Assembly (NCBI RefSeq): GCF_019599465.1
Contig: NZ_RKLR01000006.1
Span: 62,001 to 126,000, forward strand
DNA length: 64,000 bases
Source of the DNA: Haloarcula rubra
GTDB lineage: Archaea; Halobacteriota; Halobacteria; Halobacteriales; Haloarculaceae
Direction of reading: 5' to 3'
The position numbers and the translations under genes are program-made. Below the pieces are notes generated by a model. The model saw nothing but the letters and a program-made list of their open reading frames with translations. It was not told where the DNA came from and did no database searches. Shown piece by piece: positions 53,101-62,260 of this stretch. Numbering within the stretch: position 1 is the first letter of the stretch; the number at the start of each line of letters is the position of its first letter.

Positions 53101-53633
53101 GACGCATCCACAATCGATCCGGGATAACTCTCTCTGGCGTTGACGACACGAGTCTAGGGCAGTATCTCTACGACGAGTACGAAACGCTTTGTCCCGTCCT
53201 CGCCGTCGTCGCGGAGTTGGTCGACACCATACAGTCCTGTCGGACGCGCTGTGATCGGTGACCCGATTTCGACATACCGTCTCTGTTGACCATCTCAGCC
53301 GCTCGAAAATCAGGTATCTCTCGACTGTTTCATAACGAGCAAACGAGATACTCCCGTCTTCATTTGTGAAGATATGTATATACAACTTATAAATATGTAC
53401 CAAATATGGGCGCAGATTGCGTAGAAATAGACTCCTGGGCCCGTATTCAGAGCTGAATCAAAATATATACAACCACTATACTAGATACGGAACTAAAAAT
53501 GGCGAAAATAGAACAACTAGTTGCAGGAGATGGGAATATCGATTCGGGCTCGAAGCTCGTACTGACCGAACATGCATCGGGATATATGTGGATGCCGTGA
53601 GTACCGATACGTGCGGCAACTATAGAGACGACG

Positions 53634-53783
53634 ATGACACAGACACTCGAAATCAGTGACGAACTCATGGACCGACTCGAAAGCCACCTCGAGGAAGACG
53701 AATCCACGGAGGAGCTCATCGAGGAACTCGTCTCGATGTACGAGACAGAGGGGACGTTTCTGCAAGAGGGGTATTCGGAATAA
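53634..53783 (+). CDS. DUF7557-type small acidic protein
   Basis: A 49-residue protein: TLEISDELMDRLESHLEEDE, then STEELIEELVSMYETEGTFL and an end QEGYSE. This is a common haloarchaeal short helical protein resembling the DNA-binding half of ribbon-helix-helix antitoxins in layout. No partner toxin gene is adjacent. The upstream 230 bases are AT-rich and should contain its promoter. Confidence 0.75.
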   Translation: MTQTLEISDELMDRLESHLEEDESTEELIEELVSMYETEGTFLQEGYSE

Positions 53784-53843
53784 TCGCTCTGGACGTGACG
53801 CCCTCTCCCACAGCACTTTCGCCTCGAAATACAGCACCGATAG

Positions 53844-54260
53844 CTATGGCCACGGCCGCTTGCGACGATCCGGGCAGTTGTCGACGTCGGCGTCCCGTCT
53901 GATGGCACACCACCAGTAGGTACACAAAACTGAACCGACCAGACCTGCGACGACGTCTGCGAGTTCGAACGCTCGCCCGGGAACGGCGTTTTGAAGCCGT
54001 CCGGTCACGAGACTGAGGAGCGTCGAGACGCCGACTCCGAGCACTGCCGCACTGCGGTCCGACGAGACGTCGGAAGCCACTACGTCGGCGACTAGCATAG
54101 CGTACACACCGTGGCCGACGAGATGTAAGAACTTGTCCGGTCCGACCCGCTCCCACTCCGACCGCCGTTCGAACGGCGAGGGAACGAGCCCAGCGACAAC
54201 GAGCACGAGGGTCGAAACGTAGACCAACATCCGACGAGAACACTCTCTCCGAGCGCGCAT
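53844..54260 (-). CDS. VanZ-family membrane protein
   Basis: A 138-residue protein with four membrane spans and VanZ hallmarks: DKFLHLVGHGVYAML, then GRLQNAVPGRAFELADVVAGLVGS. ATG at 54260; an in-frame ATG at 54230 (MLVYVSTLVLVVAG) is also possible. Family function in archaea is unknown. It is divergent from the universal stress protein gene. Confidence 0.8.
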   Translation of the reverse strand: MRARRECSRRMLVYVSTLVLVVAGLVPSPFERRSEWERVGPDKFLHLVGHGVYAMLVADVVASDVSSDRSAAVLGVGVSTLLSLVTGRLQNAVPGRAFELADVVAGLVGSVLCTYWWCAIRRDADVDNCPDRRKRPWP

Positions 54261-54431
54261 AGGGTATTTTTGTTCCGTATCTGTTTGAAGTTATTGCCGG
54301 CGACGGTGGTCGCTCTTCGTGGTCGAGATGCCGTGTATCGGTGCCGCGACGAGAAGATCCCTGACAAAGTTCTCGTCGGACGAGAACGAGTCACACACTT
54401 TACGCCGTAGACGAGCAACAGTTCTAGTGGT

Positions 54432-55304
54432 ATGTTTGACAGACTCCTCGTACCGACTGACGGGAGCGACGTCGCCACTGCCGCGGCCGATGCCGCCATC
54501 GCGTTCGCGGATCGATTCGGCGCGACACTCCACGTCGTCCACGTCCTCGAACCGTACGAACTCCCGCCAGACGTACTCGACGAGGGTGCGGCCGACAGCG
54601 CTCACGCGGGTGAAGCGGCGATAGCCGACGCCGTCGACGAGGCGATGGTAGCAGGCGTCGAGACGAGGTCGTCGCTCATCGACACTCCCGGACAGATACA
54701 CGAGAACATCATCGCTTACGCTGGCAACCACGACGTCGATTGCATCGTGATGGGGACGTACGGTCGGACCGGACTCGACCGGTTCGTCCTTGGAAGCGTC
54801 GCGGAGCAGACGCTCCGGGAATCCCCGATACCAGTACTGACCGTCCACGAGGAGACAGAAGTCGCGTCGGAGTTCGACGCCGTGTTGATCCCGACGGATG
54901 GTAGCGACAGTTCGCGTGCCGCCACCGAGTCCGCTATCGAACTCGCCATGTCGACGGGGGCGGCGCTCCACGTCCTCCACGTGGTCGACGCCGGGATGGC
55001 CACCAACGGCCGCATCGCCGGACAGATCCTGCAATCGCTGGAAGACGCCGGTGAGCAGGCGCTCGAAGACGTCATCGGTGCCGCCGAGAGCGCAGGCGTT
55101 TCGACTATCGAAGCCTCGCTGATGAACGGACAGCCACATCGAGCGATTACCGACTACGCGCACAGCAACGGCGTCGACTGCATCGTAATGGGTACTCATG
55201 GGCGGACCGGACTCGACCGGTATATCCTCGGGAGCGTGGCCGAACGAACCGTCCGGTTGAGCGAGGTGCCGGTACTCGCGGTGAAAGATGCGGACGGAGA
55301 GTGA
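54432..55304 (+). CDS. Tandem universal stress protein (UspA)
   Basis: A 290-residue protein with two USP domains (~1-138 and 146-290), each opening LLVPTDGS or LIPTDGS. Each carries the nucleotide-binding pattern G-xx-G-(9)-G-S: GTYGRTGLDRFVLGSVAE and GTHGRTGLDRYILGSVAE. It is therefore likely of the ATP-binding type. It lies upstream of the alcohol-dehydrogenase gene but with a 516-base gap, so it has its own transcript. Confidence 0.92.
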   Translation: MFDRLLVPTDGSDVATAAADAAIAFADRFGATLHVVHVLEPYELPPDVLDEGAADSAHAGEAAIADAVDEAMVAGVETRSSLIDTPGQIHENIIAYAGNHDVDCIVMGTYGRTGLDRFVLGSVAEQTLRESPIPVLTVHEETEVASEFDAVLIPTDGSDSSRAATESAIELAMSTGAALHVLHVVDAGMATNGRIAGQILQSLEDAGEQALEDVIGAAESAGVSTIEASLMNGQPHRAITDYAHSNGVDCIVMGTHGRTGLDRYILGSVAERTVRLSEVPVLAVKDADGE

Positions 55305-55820
55305 GTGTTGCGACATCGACGTCTTCAGACGCCGCCCACCTTGTCTCCGAACTGTATCGCTACACACGGAACCTGATACGGATGCTCGCCGTCCAGTTGT
55401 GTCACTCCGTCCTTACTCTGGCACCGGGGGTTACAGCGACCCTACTCGAATCGGCTAGAGTACGTATCGACTGACAGGCGCCGTTGTGGGGACTGCCTCG
55501 GTTGATTCTCTGCTCTCGGCAGATGTCACAATAGTACGTATGTTAGCTTCGTCTAACTGCACCGAGCCGATTGTAAGATGTATATAATTCTAACGCCGAT
55601 AGCGAGTGCCCACTGTAGTCAGTTGACATCACAGACACAGACGAGTGCCTCGAGGGTAAACGGAGACAGCCGCTCGGTATCGACGGAACTCACACTCGAA
55701 AGAGCGGAACGAACTCTCGACGTCTGTGCGGTCCAACTCGACATAGATGGTACCCGTTCCACACCGCTCGCGAACACGAGATTATATTATCGTGACGGTT
55801 GAACAACACAACGATACACT
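55305..55820. other. 516-base gap with promoter, no clear gene
   Basis: Only short, atypical open frames (for example 55578-55802) are present. ATTATATTAT at 55781-55790 is a good TATA element for the alcohol-dehydrogenase gene. Confidence 0.45.
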
Positions 55821-56882
55821 ATGAAGGCATTTGTCATGCAAGGCATCGGGTCGACAGCGCTCGTCGAGAAAGACCGGCCGAAACCGGGCCCCACTGACGC
55901 GATACTCTCACCGACCGTCGGCCTCATTTGTACCTCCGACTGTCACACGGTACACGGGGCCATCGGTGACCGTGACAATTTGACGCTGGGCCACGAAGTG
56001 GTCGGCGTCGTCGACGAAGTCGGTGAGTCCGTGAGTGACTTCGAACCCGGCGACAGAGTTGCCGTGGGTGCAATCACGCCCGACTGGAATTCCATAGCGG
56101 CACAGGACGGTCACCCGTCGCAATCTAACGGGCCGCTCGGAGGCTGGAAGTTCGCGAACGTGAAAGACGGCACGTTTGCGGAGGTCGTTCACGTCAACGA
56201 CGCGGACGGGAATCTCGCACGTATCCCGGACGACTTGACGGACCACGAAGCGGTCTACACGGCCGACATGCTGAGTACCGGTTTTGCGGCCGCAGAGAAC
56301 GCCGACATCCCGATGGGTGGGACTGTCGCTGTCTTCGCACAGGGGCCGGTCGGACTGATGGCGACGAAGGGTGCCGCACTGCAGGGTGCTGGCGAAATAA
56401 TCGCTGTCGAGACTGTCGACCAGCGACAGGAACTTGCGCGGGAGTACGGTGCCGACCACGTCGTTGACTTTCAGGAGACGGACCCTGTCGAGGAGATACT
56501 GGCCCTGACCGACGACAGCGGCGTCGACGCGGCTATCGAAGCACTGGGGTCGGACGAGACGTTCCAGGACTGCATCGAGGTCGTGAAACCGGGTGGTACC
56601 GTCTCCAACGTCGGGTATCACGGTGAGGGAGAGTTCCGTCACATCCCGCGGGAAGAGTGGGGTGTCGGCATGTCCGAAATCGAAATCGTCACCGACCTCT
56701 GTCCCGGCGGACGACTTCGGATGCGACGGCTCCTCCGGATGCTGGAGAACGACCTCGTCGACCCGACGAAGATGACGACACACGAGTTCGAGTTTGAGGA
56801 CATCGAAACAGCCTTCGAGATGATGGACGAGAAAGCGGACGGTATCATCAAGCCACTCATTCACTTCGAGCGAACCGGATAG
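55821..56882 (+). CDS. Zinc-dependent secondary-alcohol-dehydrogenase-like enzyme
   Basis: A 353-residue member of the branch of medium-chain dehydrogenases typified by Thermoanaerobacter/Clostridium secondary ADH. Shared marks: AITPDWNS, GGWKFANVKDGTF, HVNDADGNLA, EEWGVGMSEIEI, LCPGGRLRMRRL. Catalytic zinc ligands are Cys37, His58 (GHE) and Asp149 (TADMLSTGF). The structural-zinc four-Cys loop is absent, as in that branch. The end of the second beta strand reads IIAVET, with Glu197 where the NADP enzymes have Gly-Ser-Arg, which points to NAD(H). Probably oxidises or reduces secondary alcohols/ketones. Confidence 0.88.
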   Translation: MKAFVMQGIGSTALVEKDRPKPGPTDAILSPTVGLICTSDCHTVHGAIGDRDNLTLGHEVVGVVDEVGESVSDFEPGDRVAVGAITPDWNSIAAQDGHPSQSNGPLGGWKFANVKDGTFAEVVHVNDADGNLARIPDDLTDHEAVYTADMLSTGFAAAENADIPMGGTVAVFAQGPVGLMATKGAALQGAGEIIAVETVDQRQELAREYGADHVVDFQETDPVEEILALTDDSGVDAAIEALGSDETFQDCIEVVKPGGTVSNVGYHGEGEFRHIPREEWGVGMSEIEIVTDLCPGGRLRMRRLLRMLENDLVDPTKMTTHEFEFEDIETAFEMMDEKADGIIKPLIHFERTG

Positions 56883-56980
56883 CGCCTCGCTAGTGACCTG
56901 CCGTACTCAGTTCGGTTGGTTGAGTGGCTAACCGACTCCGAACCAGAACCTACACGTCGGCGTCGGCCTTCGATGATCGT

Positions 56981-57259
56981 ATGTCTCCAACCGTAGACGA
57001 ACTTCGAAACGAGATTCGGCGGGAAGTTGGTCGATACGAACGTGTCGAGTCGACGGCATTCACGAAAGAGGCCCTCGCGGCGATTTGTGAGGCTGTCGGA
57101 CACGATATCGAATCGGGGCGGCTACCGCCGAAGCCGGAGATGCGGGCCACGATATTCGACGCAATCGACGATTTCGACGCCGACGACGTCGACCGTGCGG
57201 ACCGTGCGTTCCGCAAGGGTGATCTTACGGTCATCGCCGACGCGGTTCGGTCAGAGTAG
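56981..57259 (+). CDS. Conserved small haloarchaeal protein
   Basis: A 92-residue protein from ATG 56981 (MSPTVDELRNEIRREVGRYE); the open frame upstream is unlike it. It is helical and acidic with STAFTKEALAAICEAVG and MRATIFDAIDDFDADDVDRA. No domain recognised with certainty. It follows the alcohol-dehydrogenase gene by ~100 bases. Confidence 0.6.
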   Translation: MSPTVDELRNEIRREVGRYERVESTAFTKEALAAICEAVGHDIESGRLPPKPEMRATIFDAIDDFDADDVDRADRAFRKGDLTVIADAVRSE

Positions 57260-58292
57260 CACGGGTTCTCGTCGCCCGGTACTTCGAGGCTGACTATCTG
57301 GTCGCTGCTCCGGTCCGAACCATCCATTTTCAAAAGAACGCGTCCGTACAAGCGCTTGCGGTCTCACGGGCGACTCACAAACACTTTCGGCGTCTACGAT
57401 TGGTTGTAACCTTCTCGAAAATTTGACGAGAGATACCCCTGAGAAGAGTGTGAAATGTGGGACTAAGAAGGCAAAAATACGAATAAAATACGGCTGCCAA
57501 CAGAAATATTCGTCTTATAGGAACAAAGTAGCCTGTAGCAGATGAGAAACGCCCTCTTTGAAATCTTCTGGGGGTAGAACGCTCGGTCGATAAGTATCGA
57601 TCAAAGATCGACGCTTAGAAATCTGTTCTGCCTCGGTTCGTCGAACGGCCGGATGGGTGTGCTAGCGAAGCAGACCGCTATTCCCCGACGTTCTCGAAGA
57701 TACTGGAAACCGAGTTTTCCGCGATACTTGCCGTTCTTTCTATTCGCCCCCTACTCTCATCGCTCCCACTGGGCGTCGTGAGAGAGGGGCCGTGAAAGTA
57801 TGAAATTTTCTGAAGTCCGTATAAATAGGTTATAGAATTAAGCTACAAAACAATGCGGTCACGCCCCCTCTATTCGTTTGTATGACACAGAGAATCCATG
57901 CCGACGAACGAGGCAGAGCTATCGAATCGAAATTCTATCTCCCTGCCGGAGGCATCCCGTCGTTCGTAACCAGTCGGATCGAGAGTATCTGGGCGACGCT
58001 GTTCAATCACGGTGTTGCAACATCGAGATAGCCGCGAACGAATGCGCCGAAATAGTCGGCTCAGGTAGATTGTGTCAATCCTGATTGAACATCTTTGTCT
58101 GACTGACGTAAATAAAGTAAGTACTTGAGCAGTATCTTTTAATGACGAAATCACGACTAACCGACTCACTTAAGCCACCACACTGCTACCATTACGACCC
58201 AGTAGCAAACATCACGATATGTGTTTTTAATATGGAACTCAAAGTATTGATTGTACTACACTCCACGCTGTAAATTACCACCATACAGAACA
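57260..58292. other. 1-kb AT-rich stretch without a recognised gene
   Basis: Base composition is clearly lower in GC than the surrounding genes. No frame shows family-like sequence; short frames near 57870-58170 overlap on both strands. TTTTTAATA near 58224-58232 may be the TATA element of the next gene. It could be recently acquired or decayed DNA. Confidence 0.45.
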
Positions 58293-58958
58293 ATGATAGA
58301 TATTAAAGCGGTCGTCCGTGTCAAACATCCTGATATAGTACTTACAGAAACAGTCACTCACGACCGAAGTTCGAAAGTCAGGTCGGTGTCAGAAGCAGGA
58401 ACTGACCCAACGTCGGGAAAATTCTTCTATCATATAGAGTCATCAGACTTCTCTCAGTTCGAAGACGGATTGCGGAATGATAGCACCATCGGGGAATTCG
58501 AACGAGTTATTGAAACCAGAGACAAGGAGGCGATCTATAGCTTTGAGTATACGGACGAAGCGAAGCTCCTCTCACCAGTAATTTCGACCGCGAATGGCGT
58601 CATCCTCGAAATGGAGAACGAAGGAGAGGATTGGATATTGACGATATGGATGCCCGAGCGAACGAATCTGATCCATCTCTGGGACTACGCACAACAGAAC
58701 GACATTGATATAGATCTACTGCGCGTGAACGAATACGATAGTTTAGGTAACACGGACGCTGGGTTGACCGACAGCCAACGAGAAGCACTCCTCGTTGCAT
58801 TCGAAAAAGGGTATTTCGAAGAACCACGGAACGCAACTCTCAGCGAGGTCGCCACCAATCTGGATATCTCTCAACCTGCCGCCAGCGGTCTCCTTCGGCG
58901 TGGAATCAAGCGACTTATCGTCTCATCTCTGATCGATGACAGCGAAAAGCCAGAGTGA
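58293..58958 (+). CDS. Bat-type helix-turn-helix regulator, low GC
   Basis: A 221-residue protein from ATG 58293 (MIDIKAVVRVKHPD). The C-terminal HTH_10 domain is clear: LTDSQREALLVAFEKGYFEE and LSEVATNLDISQPAASGLLR. The N-terminal ~150 residues are the usual Bat-associated region without visible ligand residues. Codon use is noticeably AT-richer than in most of the window, like the preceding gap, which suggests transfer. Distinct from the bat-type gene at 5354. Confidence 0.88.
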   Translation: MIDIKAVVRVKHPDIVLTETVTHDRSSKVRSVSEAGTDPTSGKFFYHIESSDFSQFEDGLRNDSTIGEFERVIETRDKEAIYSFEYTDEAKLLSPVISTANGVILEMENEGEDWILTIWMPERTNLIHLWDYAQQNDIDIDLLRVNEYDSLGNTDAGLTDSQREALLVAFEKGYFEEPRNATLSEVATNLDISQPAASGLLRRGIKRLIVSSLIDDSEKPE

Positions 58959-59194
58959 TCAACAGTTGCTCGGTGCAGTATCGACAGCAATACTCTGAGG
59001 CATGATTCGTGTCTCCGTCGGCATGACAGGGGCCGTGTCGTGACCGAGACGCGAACTGTAATCAGCATCGTCCTCTCGATAGCTCAGAATCACACAAGAT
59101 GGCGATGCGGGATACAGAAGGATAGGCAGTAAGACAAATATCGTTCTATCTTGATTCAGCGAGAGAATCCGGCCGTTCACGGCGGGGGGTGTCA

Positions 59195-60007
59195 CTAGGC
59201 TTTGATCGGCGTTTGGTTAGCGAGAAACGTTTGAATTGTGCTGTTAAAGAACTCAGGGTTATCCCAGGGGGAAGCATGGCCTGCGGTGGGGACTTCCTGG
59301 ACAGTCGAGTTAGGAATTTTTGCTGATAGTGTCGGAGCGTGGCGGCTGATGACGGAGGTTTCGTGTTCCCCGTAGAGTATGAGTGTCGGGATGGTGATCG
59401 AGGAGAGGTCAATGTCGGTATTGTGGAAGCCGGCAACCGCCTCGAGGGCATTCACGGCGTCTGCGGTATGCATATCCGGGAAGGCGCCCGGACGGAGACT
59501 TGTCGTCTGATTGCGCTCTAGTTTGCGTCCGAACCACAACATGAGACCCTTCGCACGGTTGTATCCTACGACACGAATGAGTCCCGCCGTAGCATTCAAC
59601 AGCGTCCATCGCTCGATGCGGTCGCGCCGGCCGAGGAACGCCGGAGAGAAAGTGTCGGCGAGTACGAGGGCGCTGAGCTGATCCGGGTAGCGACTTGCGT
59701 AGACTTGGGCGATCATACCACCCATCGAGACCCCACAGAGAACCGGTTGCTCAAGACCTATCTCGGTAATGAACGACTGGAGGTCCTCTGCCAGCAGATC
59801 TATAGTATACGGTGCGTGCCGAGGGTTCGTGGTGTTGCCGTGGCCTCGGAGATCGTATGCAATGGCGGTGTATGTGTCACTGAATGCCTCCACCTGTCGT
59901 ACTGCTGCCGAATGATTAGACAGTGCACCGTGTATGAAGACGATAGGCGGGCCACCTCCACGCACTTCGTAGTAGGTCTCAATGTCGTCTGTCTGAACGG
60001 TGGGCAT
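59195..60007 (-). CDS. Alpha/beta hydrolase
   Basis: A 270-residue protein. Oxyanion loop FIHGALSN (~24-31), nucleophile elbow GVSMGG with Ser94, likely acid in LYGEHETS and catalytic His244 in AGHASPWDNP. Closest in layout to non-heme haloperoxidase / enol-lactone hydrolase types. A cytosolic esterase or C-C hydrolase role is possible; substrate unknown. The intergenic gap on its 3' side (58959-59194) shows nothing. Confidence 0.85.
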   Translation of the reverse strand: MPTVQTDDIETYYEVRGGGPPIVFIHGALSNHSAAVRQVEAFSDTYTAIAYDLRGHGNTTNPRHAPYTIDLLAEDLQSFITEIGLEQPVLCGVSMGGMIAQVYASRYPDQLSALVLADTFSPAFLGRRDRIERWTLLNATAGLIRVVGYNRAKGLMLWFGRKLERNQTTSLRPGAFPDMHTADAVNALEAVAGFHNTDIDLSSITIPTLILYGEHETSVISRHAPTLSAKIPNSTVQEVPTAGHASPWDNPEFFNSTIQTFLANQTPIKA

Positions 60008-60425
60008 ATACCCACCAATATGGTACTATACGAGATGAAGTTGCCGTAGGAACCCGAGACGTCGCTCCACTCCCCACAAAAACCGTATACTGGTACCGCG
60101 ATCTGACCTCCTCCCACGCGTGAACGCGGCGGAATCGGACCAACGGATTTCTGCCGAGTGTCGCATTAGAGGTTCCAATCCGCACTCAGAGGGAACCGGC
60201 GACACACCGGAAGAACTCTCGTCGATAATTATATCGAGTCGGCTGATGACACTGTTTATATTCGCGTCGAGGGCTTCTCGCCGCATTGGAACCCAGCGTG
60301 AACCAGTAGCACCAGACAGACAGTCACCCTAATCCGGCGTCGGTCACGGTGTCAGTACGGACGCGTGGCGGTCCATCCCACACTGTTTCCCGAGTGCTCT
60401 TATCTGTCGAGCGGGTATCTATCTC
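60008..60425. other. 418-base gap without a recognised gene
   Basis: Divergent promoters for the hydrolase and the transporter should lie here. A T-loop-like string GGTTCCAATCC occurs at ~60171 but no tRNA fold can be built around it. Confidence 0.4.
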
Positions 60426-61421
60426 GTGTCCACTGCCCGCTGGTCCAAAATTGTACACTCACCACGCTATCGTGATGCTGCACTCTTCGTGCTCCTCGCC
60501 GCCCTCTTCGGCGGCTCGTTCGTCGCGATCAAGACCGGGCTCCGTGAGCTGCCACCGCTCCTGTTCGCAGGTCTGCGGTTCGACGTCGCGGCCGTCGTTT
60601 TGCTCACGTACATTGCTCTGACGAACGACCGGTCGACGTGGGTGCCGAAAACCCGCGGCGACTACCTCGGTATCGGAGCTGGTGCGGTGTTTCTGGTGGC
60701 CCTCAACAACGGACTGTTGTTCCTCGGGCAGGTCACGACGACACCCGCCGCAGCGTCGGTGATGTACGGACTCAACCCGATACTCGCTCCCGTGTTCGCG
60801 TGGTGGTTGCTCGGGGACCGACTCTCCGCACTCGGTGCCGTCGGAATCGGGGTCGCGCTATGCGGCGTCGTCATCATCGTGCAGCCGTCGCCGTCGACGA
60901 TCACCGATGCCAGCGCGGTTGGACAGTTGCTCGTCCTCGGCGCCGCCGGGGCCGTCGCCCTCGGGAGCGTCCTACTCCAGCGCCTCCAGCCACGGATGCC
61001 GAGTGTCTCGTTGACTGCGTGGGCCATGGCCGGTGGTGCGGGTATCCTCCACACTGGCAGTCTTCTGCTCGGAGAACCACAACCGGACCTGCTCACGCTC
61101 GATTCCGTGACGGTACTGAGTCTACTCTCCGTCGGTATACCGTCGACAGCAGTCGCGTATGCCATCTATTTCGGACTCATCGAGCGGGTCGGGCCGGTCC
61201 GAACGAACCTCGTCGCGTACTTCGTGCCGGTCTTCGCTGCCCTCAGCGGTTGGCTACTGCTCGACTCGCCCGTTTCAGTCTGGACTGGCGTCGGCTTCCT
61301 GGTCGTCGTCGCCGGGTTCGTGCTCATCGAGCGGCAGGTGGTCGGCGCAGAACTTCTCCGACTCCACCGGCGACTCCGCGGACCACCTGCCGGGAGAGAA
61401 CCAGCAGAGTCTGACGACTGA
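60426..61421 (+). CDS. DMT-superfamily (EamA) transporter
   Basis: A 331-residue protein with ten membrane spans, GTG start. Hallmarks: ALFGGSFVAIKTGLRELPPL, ASVMYGLNPILAPVFAWWLL, GLIERVGPVRTNLVAYFVPV. It is a paralogue of the transporter at 29001. The 11-21-11 repeat copy C follows about 100 bases after the stop. Substrate unknown. Confidence 0.88.
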   Translation: MSTARWSKIVHSPRYRDAALFVLLAALFGGSFVAIKTGLRELPPLLFAGLRFDVAAVVLLTYIALTNDRSTWVPKTRGDYLGIGAGAVFLVALNNGLLFLGQVTTTPAAASVMYGLNPILAPVFAWWLLGDRLSALGAVGIGVALCGVVIIVQPSPSTITDASAVGQLLVLGAAGAVALGSVLLQRLQPRMPSVSLTAWAMAGGAGILHTGSLLLGEPQPDLLTLDSVTVLSLLSVGIPSTAVAYAIYFGLIERVGPVRTNLVAYFVPVFAALSGWLLLDSPVSVWTGVGFLVVVAGFVLIERQVVGAELLRLHRRLRGPPAGREPAESDD

Positions 61422-61523
61422 GGCTTCTCGAACGCTACGATTTGCCACAATTCGCACCGCTTGCGCCGTGGGTCGGGAGTGATCCGAGGCAGGAACGCTG
61501 TCTGGAAAGTAACTCGACGACCA

Positions 61524-61566
61524 GCTAACCAACACTCGGCCGAAACATCCGACGATGTTGGTTAGT
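61524..61566. repeat. 11-21-11 inverted repeat, copy C
   Basis: GCTAACCAACA (61524-61534), 21-base spacer, TGTTGGTTAGT (61556-61566). The outermost pair is G-T; the other ten are perfect. The stop codon of the minus-strand frame ending at 61562 lies inside the right arm. Confidence 0.8.
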
Positions 61567-61768
61567 CTTCTAACCATCCGGGCGTCGCGAACTCACGAAG
61601 TACTTCTGGCGGCACCCCCTCCCGAGACGCAACACGGGGTTGAGCGCCAAAGCGCCGTATAGAAGCCATTTCGGTGGGACGGTGTCGACAACCCCCGACT
61701 GGGCTCAGTCGTTCTTCTGGAACAGACTCCTGAATGCGAGGCCACATGAGATTCACTGGCCAAAGCAC
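61562..61768 (-). pseudogene. Possible 3' remnant of a gene
   Basis: A 68-codon frame whose last 30 residues (RRFGAQPRVASREGVPPEVL, REFATPGWLED) look like a real protein tail, ending inside repeat copy C. The first half is not protein-like. I do not recognise the family. The rest of 61769-62260 shows only short overlapping frames. Confidence 0.3.
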
Positions 61769-62228
61769 GCTAGGTGTGACTCCCGGTTGGAACGTGACGC
61801 TCGCCGCCGTAGCGCTGGCATTCGACGATACCAGCTACGGAGTCAACAACGTGGTGAACGCAAGCCAAGCAGTCGTACCGGATTCGGGAGTCGCCTCGCC
61901 GAGTGTTACCTATCGTCTCCCGTCGAGATCTATCGGCAGTACTCCATTGCGGGGGCTGTCTCTCTGTGCCGTCGACGGCGACGCGCCCCGCATGGCGGAC
62001 CACTCACAGTCGTCCAGTGATTCCGGTACGTGTGAAGCTTGGCCCGTCCGTGGACCTCACCATCGTCCCACGTCGCTCACATAGCTGACTAGGGCGAGTA
62101 TTGTTTATGAGGGTAGACCATTGATGCGGAGTGAAAACGAAAGGCACTCCGAGCAATCGGCTACTCTTGAGACAACTAATCCTGTCGTTGTCACGAACGA
62201 TTTCACGCCTGAAATTGTGACGGATAGG

Positions 62229-62235
62229 CTTATAT
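62229..62235 (+). promoter_or_regulatory. TATA-like element of the histidine kinase gene
   Basis: CTTATAT about 28 bases before the GTG at 62261, consistent with a leaderless transcript. Confidence 0.5.
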
Positions 62236-62260
62236 CGGCCACCGGCGGGGTTACGACTAA

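Noticed and set aside
54291-55367. 358-codon minus-strand frame over the universal stress protein gene
   Set aside because: Antisense shadow; both USP domains are intact on the plus strand.
56905-56945. GGTTGGTTGAGTGGCTAACC as a fourth 11-21-11 repeat
   Set aside because: The arms do not match the conserved 11 bases and the spacing is wrong.
60165-60185. T-loop-like GGTTCCAATCC suggesting a tRNA
   Set aside because: Neither the T stem nor an acceptor stem can be paired around it on either strand.
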